The notes beneath the pieces were generated by a model. That model was given only the letters and a program-made list of their open reading frames with translations, had not been told where the DNA came from and did no database searches. The position numbers and the translations under genes are program-made. A stretch of DNA of 64,000 nucleotides from Adiantum capillus-veneris (taxonomy: Eukaryota > Streptophyta > Polypodiopsida > Polypodiales > Pteridaceae): contig CM043967.1 in NCBI GenBank assembly GCA_014529385.2, positions 86,975,278-87,039,277 on the forward strand. The letters run 5' to 3'. Position 1 is the stretch's first letter. Each line of letters opens with the position of its first letter. This document shows, piece by piece, positions 55,214 through 64,000 of the stretch.

Positions 55214-56547
55214 TGACAAGTTATGTCATGCATTTTTTGGATGAGTACAAAAGCCATAAATGATGCCAAAAAACTTGCTAACCACCCTCATGTATATATA
55301 TGTGCATAGTGCTTTTAGCTTTGAAAGTGTCTGTGTAAAAAACCCTGTACCAAGGCTTGGTTTGGTCAAGCGGTTGGTTGAGTTTTGGGTTGGTCCAGCT
55401 TTCAAAAAATAGTTTTTAATGAGCATTTCTAGCCGTGCTTGATAGCTTGCAAATCGGACTCCGACATTATGAGTTACATGCACTTGAAGTGGAGGTTTTT
55501 TCACTTAAAAAGTGTCGACGGATGCACATGGGAAGACGGAAAGTGGGCCGACTTGATGGTTTTTTTTTAGCAATGGCATGTTTAAGAATTTCTGAAGTTA
55601 GTCGAGGTAATAAGTTCCTAGCCGTGCTTTACTGCGCTATATTTGGAGGTCAGGGTCACTCGTTACGCCTTCGAGAAAATGGCTCAGTTTGGGGGCAAAA
55701 CATAAATTTCAGGTTTGGACATGGGGAAGATGGGGAAGTTGGGGAGAGCATGCCATGTGGCAATGGACTAAACTCACATGTGGGGGGTTGAGGGGAAAGT
55801 GGAGGGTATATATACTAGAGGTGGACTACTCTATGGTGTACCAAATGGTAAAGGAATGCACTCAAGGCCTTGCAAGGGGGGCTCGTGGGCATTTTGGGGA
55901 GCTTGGGGCACCATCTTGAGTTCCTACCAGCCTGGCCAAGTGCCTGGACAAAAGTTTTGGTCCTCTGGACACTTTCCCCACCTCCCCCTTGGTCAAAATC
56001 ACCGACATGGAGCTTTCGTTTCCCAAAAAGGGCCAAAAATAGCCCAATTAAAAGGGGAAATGAGAGAGAAAGATAACGGCTCACAAAACGAAGAAGACTC
56101 CACTTCAATTAAGTGGAAAATGCCCCCATTATTTTAGCTGTTTCTTCCTGCATATCCTTTTTTGCTTATAGAGACTTGTTTTTTGGAGCTTTGGAGAGAC
56201 CTTCCATCTTGAAAAGCTTGTAACTTTCTCGTCGGTTATCAGAATCAAGCATATGGATGCTCTACAGAGATCCTCACGACACAAGCTTCGTCTTCATGGT
56301 CTCGGTTTTCTTAAATTTTAGCCATGGTTTGAGTTAGAGCTGCTTCTCGCCCATTTTCATAGGTGTTCGACTTTGGTGTTTTCTACCGTCATACAGGGTT
56401 TCTTTCCAAGGGTGTGACTCGTGCAGATCTTTAGAGGCACTTGTTTTCCATGCCGTTTGCACGCTAACAACGTGTAAGGATAGAGACCCTTGTGTTAAGT
56501 ATAGAGCGTGATTTACCCCTTATAATTTTTTGTATTAAAAATGCGCA
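55214..56547 (+). mobile_element. 3' LTR of element E (right border uncertain)
   Basis: Starts TGACAAGTTATG. TATATATA at 55807-55814 is a likely promoter. The right end is taken as GCGCA at 56547, just before the TGTAAGG start of the next LTR-like segment; no second copy exists to confirm it. Several frames of 60-120 codons in 55435-56137 overlap each other in all phases and look accidental. Confidence 0.5.
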
Positions 56548-56549
56548 TT

Positions 56550-57203
56550 TGTAAGGCCCCCATTATGAGGAGAAGCCATCGTGCATGAAGAAAAATCACT
56601 CGCCGGAAACCAAATTTTTTTCTTGAATATTATGGCCGGACGGAGGCCGAAAAGTGGTAAAAAAAGGACCAGTTGGTTGGCCGGTTGGCCGATGGTCGGT
56701 AGTCAATGGCTAGTGGCATATGGTGGTTGACAGTCATGGTCAGTGGCCGATTTCAAAGGAGGACTTCTCAAGGGCATCCATGGTTGGATTGGAGGGTGTG
56801 ATTTGGACTTGACCACACAAGGGCAGCTACACATGGCTGCCTCTCATGAGAGAGGTCAGCCCTTTTGGCCTATAAAAGGAGGCCTCTTCTACACACAAAA
56901 ACGGATTGTGAACCATTGTGGTGCATTGTGAAGTTGATGTGAGGTGGTGAGAGTGAAGCAAGTCGGGAGCTCCAAAAGGGTATAATCCCTTTGTAATCTA
57001 CTTCTTATTTTGAAGTACTAAAGACATTGAGTGGCTGCTTTCCCGTGGACGTAACCCACATTGGGTGAACCACATATATCGTGTGTACTCTCTTTCTCTC
57101 TCTCTCTCTCTCTCCACTCTATAATCTCTTGTGTGTGAAAATTATCTCTCTCCATTAAGTAATCTACTCATTTGTATACTTAGCTACGTCATATTTCCTA
57201 ACA
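56550..57203 (+). mobile_element. LTR-like segment F, possibly a solo LTR
   Basis: TGTAAGGCCCCC at the left and TTTCCTAACA at the right, with a good TATA box (CCTATAAAAGGAGG, 56871-56878) and a CT tract (57088-57115). No matching second copy and no target duplication (GCATT against CCCTA). The telomere-like repeat starts at the next base. Confidence 0.45.
56871..56878 (+). promoter_or_regulatory. TATA box of LTR-like segment F
   Basis: TATAAAAG in the context GGCCTATAAAAGGAGGCC, which is also nearly palindromic. Confidence 0.5.
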
Positions 57204-57231
57204 CCCTAAACCCTAAACCCTAAACCCTAAA
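57204..57231 (+). repeat. Interstitial telomeric repeat, (CCCTAAA)4
   Basis: Four perfect plant telomere units lie exactly at the junction between LTR-like segment F and the truncated D2 element. Confidence 0.95.
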
Positions 57232-57234
57232 CGT

Positions 57235-58170
57235 GGTGTTTCAAGCATTATATTTGGAAAATTCCATTAGGGTTTTATTGATGATTTTTGCATTTATAGC
57301 GCACAATCATCGCACCTACAAAAGGTAGATGAAGGTTTGAAAAAACTTTATGACATGGGAGGTCAGCTCAGTCCCGACAAATGTCACATAGGTGAGGATG
57401 AAGTGATCTTGCTCGGTCACAAGGTTTCCTATAAAGACATTGAGGTGGATCCTTCAAAGGAAAATTAAAGGCTCTTATTGAGGTACCATCACCTAAGAAT
57501 CTCAAGGAGGTAAACTCATTCATTCAAAGAGTGAAGTATATGTCCCGTTTCATTCACTTAGCCTTAGAGTACTTCACCCATTGCAGAAATTGACACAACA
57601 AGTTGAGTTTGTTTGGTCGAATGAGCTTGAAGAATAACTTTGTAACATTAAAGTCATTCTATTAGAATTACCAACACTCATGTGGAGTACACATTCTTTG
57701 TTAGCTCTAGCGTTGGGAAGGGAACAATTGGTGCAGTTTTGTTAAAACAATATCCCCATAGTACCAGGATGCATCCGATCTACTTTTCTAGTAGGGTCAT
57801 GAATGCCTTGGAGAGAGGCTACACAGAGGAAAAACTCATGATGCTTCCTTTCATGTTTGTGGTGAGAAAGTTTAGGTCCTACTTGCTACCAACCTTTTGT
57901 AATTCTCACTCTGCAGAAATTTTTTCCCCTTGGGTATCATCTCAAATGAATCTTAGTACTAGGCTCTCAAAGTGGATTATGGAGTTGCAAGAGTGCCAAT
58001 ACTCTTTTAAGGTAGAAGATAGTGTGTGTGCACAATTGGCAGGGATTCTCACTTATAGGGTACATGAGAAGGAGATTAAGGTGCCTGAAATAAAGACCCT
58101 ATCATTGCCACCACCAAAAAGTCTTCCTAATACTTTTACCTTGTTCTTTGATGGAGATTGTGAAAATTAG
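57235..58170 (+). pseudogene. D2 RT end and first RNase H
   Basis: RT resumes at the segment just before the active site (VFQALYLENS, then FIDD disturbed by frameshifts), through CHIGEDEVILLGHKVSYK. The open frame 57682-58170 covers the degenerate first RNase H (YTFFVSSSVGKGTIGAVLL). As in D, it lacks the catalytic Asp, so that loss predates the split of the two copies. Confidence 0.88.
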
Positions 58171-58560
58171 GGGGAGGGCTAGTGTTGCTCACCCAAGTAG
58201 AAAGGTGGTCATGAAATAGAAGGTCAATCTACTAGGTTTAACTAACAACAATGAAGCAAAGTATGACATACTACTTCATGGTTTGAATATGTGCATTAGT
58301 CAAGGTATACAATCTCTCACGGTAAAGGGGGATGCACTTCTCATTGTGAAGTAGATTTAAAGCATTTGGGCATGCAAGAATGAAATCCTAAGGACAAAAT
58401 TTCATGCCATTTGTAGGTTGTTTAACTGGTTTGAGGAAGTGCAACTATATCATATTCTTGAGAAGCAAAATGAAGATGCTGATTTTACTTGCAAAACAAG
58501 AAGTTACATATATTGAGGAAGAAGTGAAGGTCATCATGGTCCTCGCAGTAGCTATAAAGA
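58171..58560 (+). pseudogene. D2 second RNase H, heavily broken
   Basis: Recognisable only by alignment with D: FDGD near 58150, GKGGCTSHCE in a wrong frame, then VQLYHILEKQNEDADF near 58440-58485. Several stops and frameshifts. Confidence 0.7.
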
Positions 58561-59880
58561 AACGGAGATACCAGGGATTGGAGTCATTGGCTACATTTTG
58601 GAGGGCGTGTTTCCACAAGACTTCATAAAAGCTCAGAAGAGGGGAGTCATGAAGAAGGCAAGTGTTTATCTCTTCCTATAAGGCTCCCTCTATCAAAGAG
58701 GAAAGGATTAAGTGTGAAAAAGAGTAGCAACTATCGAGGAAATTCCAACCATTCTAAAAGGTTTGCATGAAGAGGCATGTGGTGGTCATTTTGCCCAAAA
58801 TCTAACTATGAAGAAGATTTTTCTTGCAGGGTATGTTTGGCCAAGCCTGCATGTGGATGTCCAACGTTGGTGTAAAATCTATCACAACTATCCAAGGAAA
58901 ACTATGACAGCAAATGGACCCTTTGAAAAGTGGGACATTGATGCTATGGGTCCATTGACTAGGACAAAAAATGGTAAGCTCTGCATTCTAGTGGCTATAG
59001 ATTACATGACTAGGTGGGTAGAGGCTCAAAGTGTGGCAAGGGTGACTTGGAAAACAGTGAGCAGGTTTGTTTACATTAATATTTGATGTATATTTGACAC
59101 ACCCTTGGAGATTGTTTTTGATAATGGTCCAGGGCTTAGGAAGGGTTTACTCATGGAAGTTTGTGAAGAGCTTTACATTCTACATTGTCATAACACACCC
59201 TACTACCCACAATCAAATGGTGAAGAGCTAATGGGGTCATTGCAGGCATCATTACAGAGATGGTGAAAAGCAAGATAAATTTGTGGGATGACTTCTTGGA
59301 TGGTGCCTTGTGGGAGTATCGAACCACATATAGGAAAGACACGGAGTTCAGACCATTTCACCTGGTCTATGGTCAAGAGGCTTTACAGCCAATTGAGGTC
59401 AACATTCCAACAATGCGGTTTCATAGCAAAGGGGTACAAAATGACCAAGAAGCATGGATGGATCAACTTCTTACATAAGTGGAACTTGAGAGAAAGAGAG
59501 AAGTAGCCTATGAGGGCTACAAGAAGAAAGCAACACAAGCAAAGGAGAAGCTTGACAAGAAACAGGAGGACAAAGGCATCAAGGAAGGAGATCTTGTGCT
59601 AAGGTATGACAATCAACTTGACAATAGGTTTGATGCCAAATTCAACACTAGATGGCAAGGTTTGTATGTGGTCAAAAAATCATTTGATTCAAGTTACAAC
59701 CACCTCATGGAATAAGATGGCAAGGAGCATCCTAAGAAGGTGAATGGGCATCGACTAAAGCCCTACTTGAGTTGCACTCTACCGAAGGATCTCCAAGAGA
59801 ATCACCAAGAAGCTATATCATCATGTAGGTCTTGTAGCTTGGTTTGTGTCAGTACTTCAAGGCAAGGTGAAGAAGAGCTA
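58561..59880 (+). pseudogene. D2 integrase
   Basis: HHCC finger region 58763-58900 (HEEACGGHFAQNLT; the CxxC half is damaged, reading YHNY). The core is DAMGPLTRTKNGK in 58763-59086, then FDNGPGLRKG after a stop. The NG..E motif is damaged by a small deletion. The C-terminal part is 59260-59478 and 59479-59715 (WDDFLDGALWEYRTTYRK, KGIKEGDLVLRYDNQ), ending with GHRLKPYLSC near 59770. Confidence 0.88.
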
Positions 59881-61566
59881 CCAAAGGAAGACTTGTTTGA
59901 GGCATAACACACCGCAAATAGCTTGGAACCACTCTTGTTGGAAAAAAATCGTGGGATAGGAAAGTACAGGGCCTTCCAGGAGTAGTGGTGCGGTGCAGTA
60001 CTCCCCCACCATTTGATTGAGGTTGTCTCAAGGGGTAGTGATGAGGCACCCCCATGTCCCCAACCCCCCATGAAACCTCGCACACAATCTTTCCGCGATG
60101 AGGTCTTCCCCCATGCGCACAAGCATGTGCCCGAACGAGGGGCTTGTGGCATGGCATGGCAGCCGAACACCCTACCATGCTTCTTATCCCACGCTGTGAT
60201 TAAATCGTATGCCTATGGCAATCCGCATTTTATAAGTTGCACTCAGTGTTTGCCACCCTATATGTGGGATCTGCGTGCCTTTTACAAATAATCTACGTTA
60301 AATATTGCAAGCGCAGAGTCTCACCCCTCCACCTTACACACATGCATAGCTACCTAACACTCCTTTTGAGGGCTTTGCATCTTGATGTCCCCACTCCTTT
60401 AAGAAATAATAGTTCAAACCTCCACATGGCTTGTGGTAGTAGAAGAGTCACAAGAGTGCACTTTGATGTTGAAAATGAAAACTTGAATGGTATACATGCT
60501 CAAAAGAGCACTTACAATACTCCCGTGCTCTAGCAGACCGTAAAAGGCTTCAAAGTTGCAAGGGTAGATTTGCCTTACCTCACATGCATAGTCACCTAAC
60601 ATTCCTTTTAAGGGCTTTGCACCTTGATGGCCACACTCTAGCTACCCTCATTTCTACACCCTCCCTCCCTTTAGAGGCAACACCTAGCCACCCATGCATG
60701 CATGATTTTTCCTTACCATGCATGCATTCAATGTACGGAGAGATTCATCTAGTTCTTTTTAATGGCCTTTCCTTTCATGTCCATGGCCTACAATCATTGG
60801 TCTCTGGCTTTCAAGAAAATATTGAAACAAGGGAAAAATATTGATTCTTCTCATTAGTGTTTCAAGCCACTTTACTTGCTCCATGATGCACAAACCTTTT
60901 TCGCTCCCTTATAAGGAGTTTTGTTACCCATGAACAATGTAATGAATACAACAAGAGAATTAACACTTCATTGCCAACATGTGAGGTTCAAGAGACCAAG
61001 AATGCAAGAACAATTTTTCTATTCATCATCATCAGATACACTAAACAAAATGAATGATACATCATATACATCACTTAATACATACGTCTCCTCTCTACAT
61101 ACATACACAATAGGCAGTGCGCACGTATGACTTATAGGTTGGATTCCGATGCATAGACAATTTCACCTTTTCCAATCTATGCTCATATGAGTGGGGGGGG
61201 GGGGGGGTTTGGGGCTACATCACTAGTTTTCCTCTTACTTCGATCCGTCGAGATGATAGTTGTCCCACCTGGTTGGCCCTTTGGTGCAAGAAGTGCCGAA
61301 AAACTAGAGAACGGTTTAGGTGCTGACTACCACTTGCGGATTTGTCCTTCCTAGTGCACGTGAATATCCTCTTTAGTGGTGAGATGACAACATCTAGATC
61401 ATCTTTGATTAATGGGAGAAAATTAGTACTGGCCTTTTAGTAAGCTACCTTCAAGGAGTAATGAGCACGATGTCATGCCAGCTCTTCCCACATTTTCTTG
61501 GGGAGCTCTGCCTACCATTCTTTTGTTGTTGTGGCTGCCTCAATTGCTTCCCAAGCTTGAATCTGT
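59881..61566. other. Stretch without recognisable genes
   Basis: Two diverged copies of a segment (60332-60400 and 60576-60645, both with CATGCATAG and GGGCTTTGCA.CTTGATG), a CATGCATG-rich patch near 60690-60730, and a 15-G run at 61193-61207. Frames of 60-100 codons overlap and resemble nothing known. Confidence 0.5.
61193..61207 (+). repeat. Poly-G run of 15
   Basis: Fifteen consecutive G. Its length may be a sequencing estimate. Confidence 0.8.
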
Positions 61567-61805
61567 ACACTAACTATTGGAGGTCTTTAATGAAGCTAAC
61601 CCTAAGGTCTTTTAAGCTCCATTAGCATTGCTCTTTGATAGATCATCTCCTGTTTGGACCCATTACCTGTGGTCTCGTGTGCTGAGATGCATCTAAAGCA
61701 CATACCTATATTCTATCTCTTGTTTTCGTTTATTCTCTCACATTAAGTAATCAGCTTAATATGAGAAAATCATTTGGGTATAGTTAGATATTAGATTTTA
61801 TGACA
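61567..61805 (-). mobile_element. Piece of an A-family LTR, 5' end
   Basis: Matches 13638-13890 at about 80 percent by eye, ending at the same TGACA border. No polypurine tract follows, so it fits a 5' LTR of a minus-strand element. It may be the outer end of element A or a separate older copy. Confidence 0.65.
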
Positions 61806-62150
61806 TAGGAACAATCTCTATGGTCAAAACATCAAAAAACAACAATTAATGCACTCAAAACAACAGATTTAGCTCGCAAAAAGGTAATCACAAACCACAT
61901 CAAAATTGAGAATGATTGCGGTTAAATTGAAGAGTAGTAGACAAGTAACACAATGGAAAGCGTATGCATCAAAACTCCAAAACCTTGATAATGATAATGA
62001 TGTCCTTGCAGATTTTCAAAATTAAGCTTTATACCTAGGTCTCTCTTGGACAATGGTTGACTTTACTAGGCTCAGACTCAAAATAAAACTTTACAAGTCA
62101 GATTTTACATAGGTTGGCTCAGAGATCCTTTCACTAAAAATTTTGCGGCT
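61806..62150. other. Stretch with no visible feature
   Basis: AT-rich, no ORF and no repeat recognised. Confidence 0.5.
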
Positions 62151-62152
62151 TC

Positions 62153-63980
62153 ATGATGGGTGGTTGTCTACACATTGCACATCCTTGTGCAAGCTTTTCT
62201 TTGTGGTTGAGCTGCACTAGAGTAGTCGAATTTTTTCTTCTTGAGAGTCTTCATGATTCTTTGGAATTTCTCTACGCGGGCCACCATGTCTTCTTGGATT
62301 TCCAACTCCTTGAAAGGCTTGTTCATTATTTTGCTCTGATAGGAAATATGGCACATCGGGAGGTCCTTTGTGAGTGGATTAAAGATGGCTCAATGCATCT
62401 CAAAGAATCTTGTCATGAATGCCTCCTCAAATATTTGCATGTAGTGCAAGGTTAAGAACATGATTCTAGAGAACATTCCCATTGTTATGTTCCTATTAGG
62501 GATCTCTATCTCTAGATTCCAAGCTATGCCTTTGGTCCACTCAAGGAATACTTGCCACAGATGCTCTGATGCCTTGATGTCCTCAAATACGTTGATGTAA
62601 GTGATGATCATTTTTTCTATTTTCACCACCATTTGACATGTGAGATCTAGGACATCATGCATCTGTGTGATCGCTACTTGTAATGTGTTTACCATAGAAG
62701 TCTTTGTAGGTAAGAAGTTGTTGGCTAGCTTTGATAAAACAGGGTAATTCAATACCGAATGCCGTCTGATCTTCCAATTGTAGTACATATACTAGGACCT
62801 CCTTCTTGGAATTGGGCAAAAGGTTGGGTCGATTCGGAGATGATGTGGCACATTGCGATAGAGTGTCTCATCCTATGGACTCTTTTCAAACCATTTCTTG
62901 TGCTAGAGGGGTTGATTCTCTACAATAATGAGTACCTGCTCAATTCTTACACGCACATCTTTGTATTCCCCTCTTTTGTTTGGCTCAAGACCACGGGATT
63001 GATGTTTCATGAGCGGTAGAGGAATCATATCATGTCCCAAGTTCTTGACAACCTCATTAGGCTTGATCATTAAGCTCATTCCAATACCTTGATTACAAAT
63101 CCAGCCAAAAAACTCATGAAACAAACTAATTCCAAAACCTAGACAACTTCATTAGGCTTTCTCATTCCAATACCTTGAGCTCATACTCCATGTATTCTCC
63201 GTAAGAGGGATCTGGAATTTTTGCAATCCAGTGCTTGATCTCGTCTCTTGCATCCAGTGTTTCCTTTGTATCTGTAAAATTGTGTAGACCTTGCTCAATA
63301 GATGTATTTGGAAAATCTACTAGGGGTAGGTCTACCCTTGTGACCACTATCTTTGTTGCTGGTGTTTGCTGCACATGTACAATGGCTTTGGCTTGGAGGG
63401 AATTGATTGTTAGATCCTTCTATTGAAGCTCCCAAGAACTCTTCTTGGCTTGTGCAACTAGATCTACCTGTGCCTTTGCTCGTTGGTCTTTTGATGGATC
63501 TCTTGATCCTTCTATGTTTGGATAGCCATGTGCCCCACCTGTCATGATTTGTCTCTCAAACTTGGCCTAGGAGAGCTCCGCTTTGACTACCTTCAACTCT
63601 TCAAGTACTGTAGGTGGTGCTTGTGATGTGGAAGCTAGAGTTGTTGTATCTTGGATTGTTAGGAGCTTCAAGAGGACGTGCTTCATGACGTTGTAAGATT
63701 TTCTTAGCTTTGCATTTCAGTGCTACTCTTTCTCTATATCCTCTTCCAATCTATGTTTTTCCACCTACAATTGATTGTCTACCGCATTGTAATATTGAAC
63801 CTCTCCTTCATCTGAAGTAGTTTGGAACTCGAATGGTGTATCTCTGTGTTTGGGATTTATTTCTCCACTCAATTGTATGTTTGATTTTGTGGCTTCACTC
63901 TCAATCACTTAGGTCTTTGAGGTTTGGCCTCTTGTCCTTCTATTGCCAGGTGAACTTCCTACTACTTAGACCGCATGTTT
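62153..63980 (-). pseudogene. Element H: relic related to the extra 3' ORF of element B
   Basis: Minus strand, broken by many stops and frameshifts. The upstream end (63700-63980) shows a charged helical stretch (VEKHRLEEDIEKEWH). The middle, at 63162-63374, has WIAKIPDPSYGEYMEYELKV. The block at 62390-62788 aligns with the C-terminal domain of B's extra ORF: MVNTLQVAIT, LDLTCQMVVKI, VFEDIKAS, then RIMFLTLHYMQIFEEAF. The order coiled coil, then this domain, is the same as in B. The end near 62168 is not clear. Identity is low, so H belongs to a distant member of the family. Confidence 0.65.
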
Positions 63981-64000
63981 AGCATTGTGACGAAGGTTAT

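Larger units (their letters stand above)
57235..59880 (+). mobile_element. D2: 5'-truncated, decayed relative of element D
   Basis: Collinear with D from the middle of RT to the integrase C-terminus, on the opposite strand. No LTR is seen on either side. The next entries give the parts. Confidence 0.9.
12277..61805 (-). mobile_element. Element A: minus-strand chromovirus split by nested insertions
   Basis: Pieces in the expected minus-strand order are: 5' LTR end (61567-61805 tentatively, and 47157-47400), primer site (47144-47155), gag (46722 down to 46275, then 39872 to about 39000), protease (about 38900), RT (38350-38106, then 16659-16161), RNase H (16113-15499), integrase and chromodomain (15401-14226), polypurine tract and 3' LTR (13890-12277). 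Element B breaks RT, element C breaks gag, and a cluster at 47401-61566 breaks or replaces the 5' LTR. Without these the locus would be about 7.5 kb, normal for a chromovirus. The outer target duplication is not evident (TGATA on the left, TAGGA on the right), so the far right LTR piece may belong to another copy. Confidence 0.8.

Noticed and set aside
55435-56137. ORFs up to 119 codons in three frames and both strands
   Set aside because: Mutually overlapping in an LTR region; no conserved motif.
60013-60844. ORFs of 86-98 codons right of D2
   Set aside because: Low similarity to anything, contain the diverged direct repeat and stop-free chance stretches.

Overview
The window is plant nuclear DNA made almost wholly of nested LTR retrotransposons; I see no convincing host gene. 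The plant assignment rests on Ty3/gypsy chromovirus, Tat/Athila-type and Ty1/copia elements, primer-binding sites matching plant initiator tRNA-Met and tRNA-Asp, and four perfect copies of the plant telomere unit CCCTAAA at 57204-57231. The density of old, broken elements suggests a large plant genome. I cannot fix the species; some protein motifs remind me of fern or other non-seed-plant elements, but that is only an impression.

Layout. 1-2650: 3' end of a chromovirus (G): integrase, chromodomain and LTR, followed at 2815 by what looks like a gag start. 4168-8452: a Ty1/copia polyprotein in one frame with four stop codons, plus its 3' LTR, then an integrase scrap. 8711-12276: mostly uninformative, with one LTR-like segment. 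12277-61805: a minus-strand chromovirus (A), cut into pieces by later insertions. Element B (16660-38105, plus strand, 21.4 kb) sits in A's reverse transcriptase. Element C (39873-46274, plus strand, 6.4 kb, perfect AGGAG target duplication, no coding capacity) sits in A's gag. A cluster at 47401-61566 interrupts or replaces most of A's 5' LTR. That cluster holds a minus-strand Tat element with two RNase H domains (D), an integrase/LTR end of another element (E), an LTR-like segment (F), the telomere-repeat junction, and a decayed plus-strand copy of the D family (D2). 61806-64000: a minus-strand relic (H) related to the extra 3' ORF of B.

The most unusual object is B. Between LTRs with a tRNA-Asp-type primer site it carries: a 1.4 kb foldback structure; a set of 24-bp palindromes spaced about 280 bp apart; a long gag; a first retropepsin; RT and RNase H; two successive integrase zinc-finger modules; an integrase core and C-terminus fused to a second retropepsin-like domain; a second palindrome array; and then a coding region of about 1,100 codons with a coiled coil that I cannot assign. 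H carries a diverged relative of that last region, so it belongs to a family and is not a one-off capture.

The autonomous copies all appear dead (stops, frameshifts, lost catalytic residues). Relative ages can be read from nesting: A is older than B and C; C has the most similar LTR pair and an intact target duplication, so it looks youngest.
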